Of a stretch of 64,000 nucleotides of DNA, positions 34,944-46,320 are shown piece after piece (position 1 is the stretch's first letter; every line of letters starts with the position of its first letter). The position numbers and the translations under genes are program-made. The notes under the pieces were generated by a model that saw nothing but the letters and a program-made list of their open reading frames with translations, was not told where the DNA came from and did not search any database. The DNA is from Anisodus tanguticus (taxonomy: Eukaryota > Streptophyta > Magnoliopsida > Solanales > Solanaceae): positions 18,458,501 through 18,522,500 of the forward strand of contig CM067559.1 of NCBI GenBank assembly GCA_034509755.1. The letters are read 5' to 3'.

Positions 34944-37106
34944 ATAAGCGCTAGACTCAAAGGCTTACAAACCGTCCAATCTTCTTCTCTCTCGATAATG
35001 TGAATAGTGGTATTGCCATGGTTCAGCAGTGGATTGGTATTCACATTAGGAGTAGCTATCTGCAATGTGATTTCTCTTTTGTTTATCATGTCCTGAATCT
35101 TGTGCTTCAAGTTGAGGCAATTCTCGGTACTATGCCCCACTCCACCAGAGTGATAGGCACATGTTTGATCGGGGCGCTAGAAGCGGTTCTCGGGGTTAAC
35201 CTACTTTGGAGGTACCGTTTGGATCATTCCAACGGCAAGTAACTCTTTTAATAATCGTGTATGTGTTTTCAATAACGACGTGAATACTCAGGATGGTTTC
35301 TTTTCAAACTTGGGATGTGGTGCATTATAGTTCACTGTAGGTGGTTGATTTTTGTAATTTTGGGTTTGGTAATTGTGCAAATCTTGGTAATTCTGAGGAG
35401 CTTGGTAATTTTGAAGAGCTGGGTAGTTTTGAGGAGCTTGGTAGTTTTTCGGAGTTTAGTAATTTGGTGGAGTTTGATAATTTGGTGGAGTTTGGTAATT
35501 TGGTGGAACTTGGTAATTTTTTGGAGCTTAAGTGGCTAACACAGATGTATGGAAGATCGGTGCAACCACTTGTTGATTTGGTGGAGAGCTTTGAAAGATG
35601 GGGGAGGTTTGGTAACCGGATTGGGCATAGTAAACGGGCATTGGGCTGTATGGTAGAGTTATGTAATCGCTTGGGGGTGGCGGTTGGTACACCTCCATAG
35701 GTGAACGGAGTTCTTATCGTTTCCTCATTTTGGGACAAGATGACCGGGTTACATTTACCACATCCTTTTTTCTCCTTCATACGTCTCCCGAAGTACCTGA
35801 CTGGGAACTTCTACCAGTCACGCTGGTGATTTTTCCTATCTTCAAACCATCTTCTATGGCCTCTCCCATTTCAACTAACTCTGAAAATGGTCGTCCGGCC
35901 ATGGAAAGCATTTTGTCGTAACAATCCTGGTCTTATGCTCTGAAAAAATAGCGACCAATTCTTTCTCTATCATAGGTGGATGTACGCGAGCGGCTTCCAC
36001 TTTCCACCTGCTTGCGTACTCTCTATAGGTCTCAGTGGACTTTTGCCTGATCTTCTCTAAATAGTGTCGATCAGGCACGACCTCGATATTGAACTTGTAT
36101 CGTCCCATGAATAATTTTTCCATATCCTTCCAAGTGATTTATTGACGCATATTTTATGCAGCAAACCATTCGGAGGCCTCTCTAGTCAAACTCCGACTGA
36201 ATAGCCTCATGATTCAAGTAGTGTTATTTCAAACTCCTACTAACTGATTACATTATGAGCGTAGATGGGCCATCAGGTTTCCCGACCCGTTAAATTTTTC
36301 ATATTTGGGCACCTTGAAGCCCTCTGGTAGATCCAGACCTGGGTGAATGCATAAGTCATTATAACTTAATCCGGGAATTTTCCGATTAGCCCGAGCTATC
36401 TCTTTCAATTTTTGCTTTATGCCTTGGGCTAAATTTTCTTCCATTTTTTTAGGTAACCTCTTCTATTCGGCCCTCCATACCCTCTCTATCTCCTCATAGT
36501 GGTCCAGTTCACCACATTCTGGCGAGAGATGGCTTTGAGTGATCGGGGCTTGGAAAGAGATGTTTTGACGCGTTGGATTATTTCGGGGAATAAGCTAATG
36601 CCTTTTTTGACACCAGACATAGGCTGCAAGGAAGGAAGACTCTAAAGATGACATAAAAAGAGCTGATGAGTGGTAATATTTGCATGTGTTATGGTATCAG
36701 TGGTTAAGAGGACCTGAACAGAGTGGGTAGTCCCGAGTATAGGGGTGGCATTTGCGAGTGGAGGAGTTTGGTACGATGTACCGATATGGTGTGGGTCAGT
36801 TCTCGTAGGGTGGCTTGGGAAGTTCCCCTCAACTGGATAAGATAGAGATGGGAAGGGCGGTGGAAGACTTCCTTCCTCGATATACTTTTCTCGAGCAAAT
36901 TGGTCTTTTTCCAACCTGGACGTTTTCTCCTGAATGTCTTTCAGCATTTTGATCATATCTTCAGTATGAGTTGCCTCCCGTCGTATAGGGGACCTAGAGT
37001 TCCTGACGCTTCTCTCGTCGTCTGAACTACCAGTCATTTCCTTTGGATTTTGTTCGGACATGGATATTGTTGCTGCTTTTGATCTTGTATAATAATCCAG
37101 TGTCAC
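34944..37106 (-). pseudogene. Gag of element C, broken
   Basis: Starts at 37106 (MTLDYYTRSKAATISMSEQN) with an acidic, coiled-coil-like segment (MIKMLKDIQEKTSRLEKDQ). The capsid core lies at 36444-36253 (LCIHPGLDLPEGFKVPKYEK, then FNGSGN) and 36123-35875 (FNIEVVPDRHYLEKI, TYREYASRWKVEAARVHPPM), the usual Tat-lineage gag pattern. A linker of repeated Asn-Tyr-Gln motifs follows at 35520-35320. A CHHC finger (CAYHSGGVGHSTENC) lies near 35165-35120 with LKHKIQDMI after it. Stops and frameshifts separate these parts. Element E cuts the gene at 34943 just before the protease. Confidence 0.82.
35320..35520 (-). repeat. Coding minisatellite, PxNYQ repeats in Gag linker of element C
   Basis: On the minus strand the frame reads repeated PPNYQT / PQNYQA units of six codons, about nine in a row, then looser NYQ motifs. 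The DNA shows the matching 18-bp rhythm ('ggtaatttggtggagttt'). One unit has a TAA in place of a Gln codon. The overlapping open frames on the other strand and frame (35341-35700, 35325-35780) are by-products. Confidence 0.75.
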
Positions 37107-37639
37107 AACACGAACTAACCTCCTCTATTAATAGAAAAATCTCTCAAAGGCAGATGACGTTAGTACATTAGCTGATGAATTAAATTCAAGAATTAACACA
37201 TAGCACATAAGTTCACGCATTTATATGCAAATATGCGATTGATTCTCTGTTCTAGGTATTTTAGGGTTTGTAAGGGTTTTTTGGTAATTTTAGAGGTCGA
37301 TTGACTTGCTTCATATGATAGCCCCAATGATTGGTACCCCATTTGGATCCACTTGTATCTATAAAAAGGGGAACGAGGAGGGGTAGCAAATATTTATTTA
37401 TATTAAGGATCGAGTCTTAAATAGACTGCCTACGTATCCCGCTGGGGGAATTCAGGCCCATTCGTAGTTCATTTTACATAAAATAAACCCTACCCCCACC
37501 GGTTTTTCTTACCCAAAATTCCAGGACCAAGACCGATATAGGCTTCCTGCGTATCCCACCTAGGGAACATCAGTTTCAGCGTTGTTCTTATACAAGTAAA
37601 ATGGGAGGGGATTACATTTGATTCATTAATGGGTGTCTA
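37107..37639 (-). other. Spacer between gag and upstream ORF of element C
   Basis: No domain seen on either strand. It contains two similar phrases, 'gcctacgtatcccgctggggg' and 'tcctgcgtatcccacctaggg' (near 37427 and 37546), that look like a diverged repeat. Confidence 0.4.
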
Positions 37640-38646
37640 GATCTACCCAGAAGATAGCTTTTATTTTGAAGCCATGGACGGTTGTCTCCCTTACAACCAC
37701 GCATTCAGACCTTGGCCTATACTAACTCATGATGAGGAGGGAGAACTACCCAAATCTCCACCTTACTGATAAAGTGGTCCAATTTGAACTTGAATGCCTC
37801 GCATTCCTCAATGTTGTGGCCTAGTGGCCTAGAATGGCACAAACAACCTCTTCCTTCACTAGATCTGGAAGATGAGGGTTTTCACGAGGGTTTGATGGGG
37901 TTGACCTTTTCTGCGGCAGCCAGTTTCTTAAAGATCTTGGTGTAGGAGTTTTCAAAGACGGTGAAGTCGTACCTCCACACACGTATTTCAGCATCAATGC
38001 CTCCCATGCCGGTGATTGAATAATGTGACAACAAAGAGTAGGCCCCCCAGATGAGACGAATGGTCCCGTTGTCGATCTATTGCACGATCTTCTTTATGAG
38101 GGGCACACACTCATCAGTGGTGTGTCCTAGTTGGTTCATGTGGTACGCACATCTCTTGTGCGCGTATGCTGGAGCGCATGGTGGCAGTCTCACATCACTG
38201 GGGTGTGCAATCCCCATTGCTCTCATGGTCTCATAGACCTTCGAACTTAGCACGGGTATTGGTGTCACCCGATAAAGACAAGCGTAGGCCTTAAGAGCAA
38301 CAACCCACCGAGTAGGTATCTCGTCTAGTGATAGCAGGATCTCATCTCTCTCAGGAGCGGCAGCAGATGTGCCAGTGGTAGCTTCCCTCGGTGGTTGACT
38401 CTCAGTTTCAACCTTCATCATTCAAGATGTCCCCGGATTTCCTAACAGGGGTACATAGTTTTCCATCAATCCTCTCACTTTCCTTGAGAGGTACAACAAA
38501 TGGTCAACTTCCTTCAGTTTTTCCTTGACCAAAGCAATATTCTCGTCAATCTCGGTGATTCGTCTCCTTAGCGAAGCTTCGCTCTCTTCTCTGCTACTCA
38601 TACAAGTAGAGGGCACATTAGCACTCAAACTTCGTCGGGAATTCAT
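37640..38646 (-). pseudogene. Element C upstream ORF with CHHC-type motifs
   Basis: Minus-strand frames 38646-38422 and 38421-38077, joined after a stop, then continue to about 37640 with further stops. The first part is a helical, charged segment (RRRITEIDENIALVKEKLKE). A CHHC motif follows, CAYHMNQLGHTTDEC (about 38145-38100), and later a second of the same spacing, CLCHSRPLGHNIEEC (near 37840), then FKFKLDHFI. The spacing C-x2-H-x5-GH-x4-C matches the finger in this element's gag. It may be the C-terminal part of ORF1 or a second gag-like protein; I cannot decide. Not intact. Confidence 0.55.
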
Positions 38647-38999
38647 CTCAGTAAGTCAAATCTTTCTAGGAGATATAAACCGTTTAGGTAAGTAGGTTTC
38701 ATTTTGGGGAAGTATAGTTTAGGGCATGTTTTGTGTTTTTCTTTTAGGGTGATACCCGAAACATTAAATCAACCACATTCAATATAAATTCTTGAAAGAA
38801 GCACATAAGCTGATATTTTCACATAAAGAACATAATTGCAATATATTAAATGCGCCCTTGGGCCTCATGAACAAGATCATTTCTAGCATTTGAACATGAA
38901 TCACACAAATTTGTAAATCAGACCATTGCCCTCATAATCATTTTCATTAATAATAATAATCTCCCCGAAGGGTTACATCATATAAATAAAAGCATAAAT
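38647..38999 (-). other. Non-coding spacer in element C leader
   Basis: AT-rich, stops in all frames, no motif recognised. It separates the ORF1 remnant from the CHHC-motif ORF. Confidence 0.4.
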
Positions 39000-40552
39000 G
39001 AAAATTAAAAGGGCTATCCTCCAGTGGTCGATGTCGACCCCCCGCCTGTCTGGGCCTTCTTGACCTACCAGAGTGTGTTATGGATCTGCTGATATGTCTC
39101 CACCATCAGAGCATCGACTATGTACCCTTTCTCCTGAGAGGTCATCGAGTGTGTATCCTCCAGAACCCCTTTAATGTGATCCCCCAAGTCTTTTAGAGAC
39201 CCATGTGTGAACCCTAAATTTTATTTCAGGCTTGCTATGGTCTGCCTGTTAGCTTTTATCTTCTCCCGATACTTAGCATCTCGGTAGTCGCCCTACCTCT
39301 GAATCCATCTAACCTTGATCTTGGCCTTGGACTCTCTGTCGCTCACCCGTTGATACTGGTTAATCCCTGGCACAACAACCCCTAGCAAATCCTCTCAATC
39401 CTCATCATAGTCCGTGGTAATTTCCTTTACCTGATATGTGAGGCGACTGTTCCACTCTTGGATGTACTCTCCGGCATTTTGGATTTTATCCTCCTCGTAT
39501 GCAATCACATAATCTCCCATACTCCCGACCTGAGGTATGTTTTGTTTTCTCCTGAAATGTCTCAGAATTCAGGCCAGTACATAAGGACGAACCTCTCAGA
39601 TACCCATAAGTAGAAAGAATAGACACTTCCTACCCCGAACTACAACCTATTTTGTGATAAAGTCGGCGAACCTCCACTGTGTATCCTTCTCTCTAAGACC
39701 CGTGACGAAGACGGGCCAATCTCTTTTGGTTCGGTTTGGGAAATATGGTACATAGTTTTTCAAGTCATACTTTCGACTATCGGTAGGCAAGATTGGGGGA
39801 CCTATGGTTTTACGGAGGTGTTTGAGAATCCATTATTGTAGCAATAAGTTACACCCCTGAAAGTACCTAAGCTGGCTTTTGCATCAACCCAAGGCTCGGT
39901 GTATATCAGCAAGGATGACTGGGACTATGTCGAAGTATTTGGCTTCCCCATTGTTGGTTATGTCATAGAAGATGGCATGTGCAACTGAGATGATTCGGGT
40001 ATTTTATAGCGAGGTAGGGATTTTGAGGGAATACCATGGTACCCAACAAACAAATGGCAAAAAATAAGGGTCAGGTAGCATCCCAATCTCTGAAAGTATG
40101 AAACTCTTAGGAATGGTTTATGAACCCTTCTTTACTTCCAAAACGTTGGTATAAATTCCGGAAGGCTACTGTTTCCCTGGAGATACGAGAAGTTTAGGCT
40201 AAGGATAGCATTTTCGCGATTTTAGCTGAAGTGGCTTGTTTGGAGCTAGGAGGTTGTTATCGGGTTTCTTTCTCCTTCTTAGACAGGTTCCATTACTGTC
40301 TATGCAATCCCGGATTCCTTCCAAGGATGGGGTCATCTCTATAAGCCCGAACCTAAACACATCTTTCATTATCCTAGTATTCGGTTAAGACCTCGATAAG
40401 CTCTTTACAACCCATCATAGTCATGAGGGAGAGTAAATATCATATACAACATATGATCTCTTTACGGTGCTTGTCGTCTAAGTCGAACCACCACATTCTC
40501 AGCAATTCTGGTGCTTTTAGGACCATGTCGAAGTGAAAGTTGGTAGACATCT
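39000..40552 (-). pseudogene. ORF1 of element C (Ogre-type protein of unknown function), broken
   Basis: On the minus strand an ATG at 40552 opens MSTNFHFDMVLKAPELLRMW, followed by a Trp/Asp-rich segment (WFDLDDKHRKEII). After frame changes come FRFGLIEMTPSLEGIRD, FVCWVPWYSLKIPT, VPVILADIHRALG, YFQGCNLLLQ, GRKCLFFLLMGIREVRPYVL and YEEDKIQNAGEYIQEWNSRL. This layout is that of the protein encoded ahead of gag in Tat/Ogre elements and annotated in many plant genomes as an uncharacterised domain (I believe the DUF7745 group). Its job is unknown. Many stops are present, including ones near 40440, 40190 and 39650. Confidence 0.65.
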
Positions 40553-41086
40553 ACACAGACAACACACAGTTAGAGCCCACCCATCGAACAATGATTTAAC
40601 CCATATGGCACAAGTCATGTTCACACATAGCACATAGTTGGATGAACGTATCCTCGGGTCGCCGACCACGCGGATACGGAAGGTAGTCTTCTATTGGGCT
40701 TCGAACACGTCTCAAATGCTCAAAGCCTTTCCTGGGTCAATATGCACTAATCAAGTGGGATTTGGCTTAGCTCTAACCTAGGTTGGCTAGCGTGAGCTTA
40801 ATCAAATGACTTAGGTACTCAGGAGACTGCCTGAGGTGAACCGTTGGACGACAATGAACCAACTAAATCTTCAACAAGTTCCAAGAAAATATTTTTGGAT
40901 TTTTACTAGAGGATGATTTCGGATTCACATTATCGTCTTTGTGCACAGATCCAAGTGAGTATATGATTTTCCATGTGGAGGAAGATGAATGCATGAATGA
41001 CAATTTAATTTACAAAAAAGTGAACATATAAGCAATTTAAAAGCAGGTTTATATTATTGGAACCCTTATGGTTAGAATCTAATTAA
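40553..41086 (-). other. 5' leader of element C
   Basis: Sequence between the PBS and ORF1. No open frame of note. Leaders of this length are usual in Ogre-type elements and would hold packaging signals. Confidence 0.5.
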
Positions 41087-41104
41087 TCCCCAACAGAATC
41101 GACA
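41087..41104 (-). other. Primer binding site of element C
   Basis: On the minus strand TGTCGATTCTGTTGGGGA, two bases inside the LTR end. It differs at three positions from TGGCGACTCTGCTGGGGA, which I recall as the usual PBS of Tat-lineage elements (tRNA-Arg type). The changes suggest decay. Confidence 0.7.
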
Positions 41105-41106
41105 TC

Positions 41107-41475
41107 TGTTACGGTTCACTTTTACGCGGAGGCGTAAAAGTTACTGAATAACTTATGGACTCTTAGAATTTATTTTATTTAGAGTCGCCACCTATTTTAT
41201 AAGAAAAAAAATAGGAAAACCATTATTTAAAGAGTTTTTTCAAAAGTGAAAGAAAAATCCAATTGTAAATTAGAATTCGGGTAAAGATTCAAATGATCCC
41301 CGGGAAAGTGTTAGGCACTCCGATATTAATGATTCGTAAAATATGGTTGACCTAAGGTAGCATATAATAAAAAATTACTTTATTTCTTATAGTGTTCAAA
41401 ATATTGCAAATAATTATCATTTAAATCATTTTCCGCCAAAATAGCTTTCCACAGTTAAAAAATGGGCACAAAAAG
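41107..41475 (-). repeat. Truncated 5' LTR of element C
   Basis: Matches 11940-12305 (the same 'aggaaaaccattatttaaag' and 'gatccccggg' blocks) but the match ends at 'tgggcacaaaa' near 41475. The remaining 2.5 kb of LTR is absent. The 185 bases that follow (41476-41660) are of unknown origin and lead to the target site of element F. Confidence 0.8.
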
Positions 41476-41665
41476 GGTAAATTAAGAACTGAACTGACCT
41501 TACAGTTTGAACAATAACTATTACTAATATATTACTTTATTTATTTATGCATTATGCTTTGGAAACACAGAGGTGAAGGCTTGCAGCTATGGTGCAGAGG
41601 AGAGGCTACAGGGACGAGAGATGAAGGAAAAGAAACGTGTTAGGACTTTTAGTAAGAGAGGGTAC

Positions 41666-41931
41666 TGTAAGATGATATTAATCTCCCTTGAGGAGTCTTT
41701 CATTAATATCAAGGTATATATAGAGTACAATATTCATCCCTTATACAATAGGAATCCTAAGCCTATACAAAAGAGGAAAACTAAGCCTATACAAAAGAGG
41801 AATCCTAAGCCTATACAAAAGAGGAATCCTAAGCCTATACAAAAGAGGAATCCTAGTCTTACCATAATTATATTTACACAATATATGAAAATATTCTAAT
41901 TATGGGTAGGGAATATTTTTACACGTTTACA
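41666..41931 (-). repeat. 3' LTR of copia F with four 24-bp repeats
   Basis: Forward ends TGTAAGATG...GTTTACA. From 41751 it holds four copies of a 24-bp unit (aatcctaagcctatacaaaa + gagg), the second starting 'aaaacta'. The polypurine tract lies just right of it on the minus strand (CTGAGGGGGTG, 41932-41942). Confidence 0.93.
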
Positions 41932-44900
41932 CACCCCCTCAGTCGGAGCGGGAGGAGGCCGGACGCTGAGACTGGATCTGAAGTCAAGAAATAACCGTCG
42001 GGAAGTCCTTTGGTAAATATGTCTGCATACTGATAGGATGATGGAACATGTAACACTCGGACATGGCCTAACGCAACTTTCTCACGAATGAAGTGTAGGT
42101 CTATCTCAATATGCTTGGTTCGCTGATGTTGAACCGGATTATGAGAAAGATAGATGGCAGAGATGTTATCACAATACACAATAGATGCCTGACGCAAAGG
42201 ACACTGAAGTTCTAACAGCAAATTTCTGAGCCAACAAATCTCAGCTACTACATTTGCAACGTCTCTGTACTCAGCCTCGGCACTGGAACGAGATAGGGTA
42301 GCCTGTCGCTTGGCAGACCAAGAAATCAGATTATCCCCTAAGAAAACACAAAAGCCGGAGGTGGAGCGTCGCATGTCCGGACACCCTGCCCAATCTGCAT
42401 CCGTATATGAAAGCAATTTGTCTGGTGCAGAGGGGTATAGGTGCAAACCATAATCAAGAGTGCCCTTAATGTATCGAATGATACGCTTAAAAGCAGTGAA
42501 ATGAGACTCCCTGGGGGCATGCATGAATAAGCACACCTGCTGAACAGCATAAGCTATGTCCGGCCTGGTGAATGTGAGATGCGAAGTGCACCCGCAAGGC
42601 TCCTATACGAGTAGGATCGAGGCGGAGCACCATCCATAGCACTGAGCTTAGATTTGGAATCAACTGGAGTAGGCACCTCTTTGCAGTTCGCCATCTTAGT
42701 CATGTACACAATCTCTTCTGCATACTTACGCTGACACAAGAACATATGATTGGCAGACCTGGTCACTGATATCCCCAAAAAGTAACTCAGCTTTCCCAAA
42801 TCAGTCATTGCAAATTCGGACTTGAGCAAGGCAATAATCTCATTTTTCAATCCGTCGGAGGAGGCAGTAAGAACAATATCATCCACGTAAAGTAATAAGT
42901 AAGCTGTGCTACTACCTTGATGAAAAATGAAAAGTGATGTATCACTCTTGCTGCATACAAACCCAATCTTCAAGATATACCTAGCAAAGCGATCATACCA
43001 CGCACGGGGGGCTTGCTTCAGGCCATATAGTGACTTACGGAGACGGCACACATAGTGAGGAACTGCTGGATGGGTGAACCCTGGTGGCTGATGCATATAG
43101 ATTGTCTCTCTCGGATCCCCATGTAAGAATGCATTCTTCACATCAAGCCGATGGATCGGCCAATGTTTGCCCATGGCTATGCTCAAAAGCTGTGTGCGGA
43201 TGGTAGCCGGTTTGACAACCGGGCTGAAGATCTCACCACAATCAATGCCCTCCTGCTGATTTGTGCCATTAGCCACAAGACGGGCCTTATACCTCTCAAG
43301 ATCCCCATTGTCTCTGAACTTGTGACGAAATAGCCACATACAACGAATGACATTCACCCCCTCAGGTCTAGGTACTAGATCCCACGTGTGTTGTTTAGTT
43401 AAAGCATTGAATTCCTCATACATAGTCGCATTCCAATTAGGGTCTTGTTTGGCCAATTTTGGGTTCTTTGGAAGTGGAGAGATGGTTTGGGCAGACAAGT
43501 TGAAATGGACTTTGGGTTTGAAGATTCCATGCTTTGAACGAGTTTCCATTGGATGGGTAGGGACAGTGGGTGGCAGAGTGGTGTCTGAGATGGGGGGTAA
43601 AGTCGGATAAAGAGAGGGTGGGGGCGAAGCCGTCGGAGGTGTCGCGGCTCCTGGATCGAGAGTCGCGGTGCTAGAAGGTTGACAGGCTTCTCTGAAGTTT
43701 GGGCGCCGCGGCTCTGACGACGGAACAGAGGATGTGAGTTGTTCGATTATGAGGGGAGAGATGGCAGACTCGTCAAAAAATGAGTAGTCCTGTTTTTGGA
43801 ATTTTGGAAGATTCGAAAACGGGAATGTGGTCTCGTCGAATGTGACGTGACGAGATATGTGGATCTGATGAGTCGACAAGTCATAGCATAGATAGCCCCT
43901 ATGGTTCGGCGGGAATCCTAGAAAGACACATGGAGTGGACCTAGGAGCGAGCTTGTGAGGGGCGGTGGAGCTAAGGTTGGGATAGCACAGACAACCAAAA
44001 ATTCATAGATGATCATAAGAGGGGATTTTATGGTAGAGGATTTCGGTAGGGGTCATATTGTGAAGAGTGCTAGTAGGGAGAATATTTAGAGTGTATTCTG
44101 ACATTTTAGCAGCATAGACCCAGAAGGGTGGAGGGAGGGAGGCATGCATCAATAGGGTGCGAATCATATTGTTAATGGTGCGGATGATTCTTTCAGCTTT
44201 ACCGTTTTGTGGTGAGGTGTGAGGGCAGGAGAAGCGAAAGACCATGCCATTATTGGTACAAAAATGGTGAAACATAGAGTTATTGAATTCACGACCATTA
44301 TCGCACTGAAATGATTTTATGCCTTTTCCAAATTGTGTTTGAATGAACTTGCGAAACTCAAAAAATTTGACAAACACTTCCGATTTAAATTTAAGAGGGT
44401 ATAACCAAACGTAGTGTGAAAAATCATCAAGCAACACAAGATAGTATTTATGACCGAGAGAACTAGTGATAGGAGATGTCCATAAATCGGCATGTATAAT
44501 ATCAAAATGAGCAAATGTAACACTAGTAGATGATTTGAACGGAAGACGAATATGTTTGCCTAAAGAGCAAGAAACACAATTTTGGGCAAGTTTCTCATTA
44601 CAAGCAATGAAATTGTTGCCTCTAAGAAAATTAAAAACTGGGACTCCTGGATGACCAAGCCTATTATGCCAGGTTGAAGAAGAAACAGCCGCTAGAGTGA
44701 AGGGAGAGCAAGATCTGGCAGCGGAGGTGGAAGTGAATGGATAGAGATCCCCCGTGCTATTGCATCTCGTAAGAGGTGTCCCCGTATGAAGATCTTTTAC
44801 AGTAAAACCAAAAGGGTCAAAATCCACAGAGACAGAATTATTACGAGTAAATTGGCGGACAGATATGAGGTTCTTAATCATGTGTGGGGCATATATGGTG

Positions 44901-45072
44901 TTTTTAAGGGAGAATGGTGGATGAGGAGGTTGTGTGTATGAGGTACCATAACCCTTAACTGGAATGCGTTGTCCACTACCAATTGTAACATATTGAGGAT
45001 GCTTTACATGACACAGTTTAGGAATAGTACCTGCAGACCGGGTGACGTGAGATGTGGCGCCGAGTCCATGTA
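41919..45072 (-). pseudogene. Pol of copia F: protease, integrase, RT, RNase H
   Basis: The protease DSGA site near 45070-45056 is split between two frames, consistent with loss of one G. Integrase (45094-44003) has the finger WHNRLGH...CVSC and the DDE residues in IHADLW, FQCDNGREF and SPQNGKAERI. A TGA at 44003-44001 follows SYDHL, where related proteins have Arg. RT (43879-42554) has KARLVANGTNQQEGIDC, LDVKNAFLHGD and YVDDIVL (42889-42872). A one-base shift near 42583 moves to the RNase H frame (YTDADWAGCPDMRRSTSG, SSAEAEYRDV, ADIFTKGL), which ends inside the LTR. Catalytic residues are kept. Confidence 0.9.
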
Positions 45073-46189
45073 CCAAGTATTGTCGGTGTTGCATAGAGAG
45101 GGTCTTTGAACGCCCGACCCAACTCGGTGGGTGTCATGCGGAGGAGGGGCTGCGGGACCCGACCTTGCATGAAGTGGGCCTGTTGTGGGGATGGAGCGGG
45201 GCCTAGCAAACCGGGGTAAGAATACGGATTGTATGGTGCTTGGTACCGGAATGGACTTGGCGTCGCGGCTCGGGCGGGGCGCGCGGCGCTGTAGACGAAG
45301 CTGTCGAGGAGCCGCGGCCCCCGTTGTTCTGCGATCTCTGTTCTTTATTCTTCTTGTTGGTTCTCGTTGACCGCGACCCTTGCCACGACCACGGCCTCCT
45401 CTACCGCCGCGGTCTTTTCCACCCTTGCCGCCGCGGCCCCATTGTTGGGAGTTGTCTGGTGGCGTCTGATCTTGAGGTTGCGTGTCGACGGCTAACACCG
45501 CCGGGCGTGCTCATCCTGCTTAGCACGACGGGTTTCTTCGAGCAACAATTGTGAGCGAGCTTTGTTAAAACTCGGTAGCGGATCTGCCTGTTGAATAATG
45601 GTGGCCAAAGTATCATATTCGCCCTTAGTAAGGCCAGAAATCATTTGTAGCACCATTTTATCGTCAGTGACAGGAGAGTACCGATGTTGGAGAGTTGATC
45701 CTCTAGAAGTTTAAGCTGCTTGCAGTACTCAGAGACATTGGAGAAGTTTTCAAGGCGTGTTTTGTTGAACTGTTCTTCCAAATACACGGCACGAGTATGC
45801 TTGTTGTCCTGAAAAATTTCCTCCAAACGATTCCACAAGTCAAGGGCTGTGGAGTCAGATTTCATGATAGTAAGGAGCAAATCCTGAGAGATACTACCAT
45901 ATATTCATTGTTTGACGCCGGCGTCGAGACGGTGCCAGATAGAATCATCAACCTCCGTAGGGCGCGGAATAGTGTCATCAGTATGGTCAAGCACGTTATA
46001 AAGACATGCATGATTGCGAAAAAGTTCAACCCAGGGAGAATACTGGTTGTTTTCTTGATCAAGAATAATGGGAATATGGTTCTTGATGTTGGAAACAGTA
46101 ATGGCGGGATGAAACGGGGGTGATGACTTTGTGGTGGGATTTGTGGAGGTAGAGGCGTCAGAAAGTGTGGAAGAATCAGGGATAGCCAT
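45073..46189 (-). pseudogene. Gag of copia F, broken
   Basis: Starts at 46189 (MAIPDSSTLSDAST), continues with PIILDQENNQYSPWVELFRN and a TGA after DAGVKQ near 45905. The same frame resumes with STALDLWNRLEEIFQDNKH, AVYLEEQFNKTRLENFSNVS and YCKQLKLLEDQLSNIG, a copia gag of the UBN2 type. The C-terminal, arginine- and glycine-rich part (45500-45100) runs in shifted frames and no zinc knuckle is readable. It is GC-rich compared with its surroundings. Confidence 0.85.
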
Positions 46190-46320
46190 TTAGAGAAGAG
46201 AAGAAAGGAAGAACAAAACCCGAAAAACAAGAAGAAAATCCGGGAGGGCCGCGGCGTGGGAGAGGCGGCGACCGACGACAGGCGTGGAAGAGAAAGGTTT
46301 TTAGGGTTTTGTTTATTTGG

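Larger units (their letters stand above)
11940..41475 (-). mobile_element. Tat/Ogre-like Ty3 retrotransposon (element C), degraded, with nested hAT and LARD
   Basis: Read on the minus strand: truncated 5' LTR (41475-41107), PBS, ORF1 region, CHHC-motif ORF, gag, protease, RT, RNase H, archaeal-type RNase H, partial integrase, tandem-repeat 3' UTR, PPT, 3' LTR (19461-11940). An ORF before gag, the dual RNase H, the very long 3' UTR with tandem repeats and an LTR starting TGTTGACACCTAATTTT on the coding strand all fit the Tat/Ogre lineage. Without the hAT and LARD insertions the remnant would be about 16 kb. The 5' LTR is cut, so no target duplication can be checked. It appears to interrupt the gag of element A at 11939. 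Confidence 0.85.

Noticed and set aside
35325..35780. A serine/leucine/lysine-rich minus-strand frame of 151 codons and its plus-strand mirror
   Set aside because: The PxNYQ frame on the same strand links the capsid and finger parts of gag; these are shadows of the 18-bp repeat.
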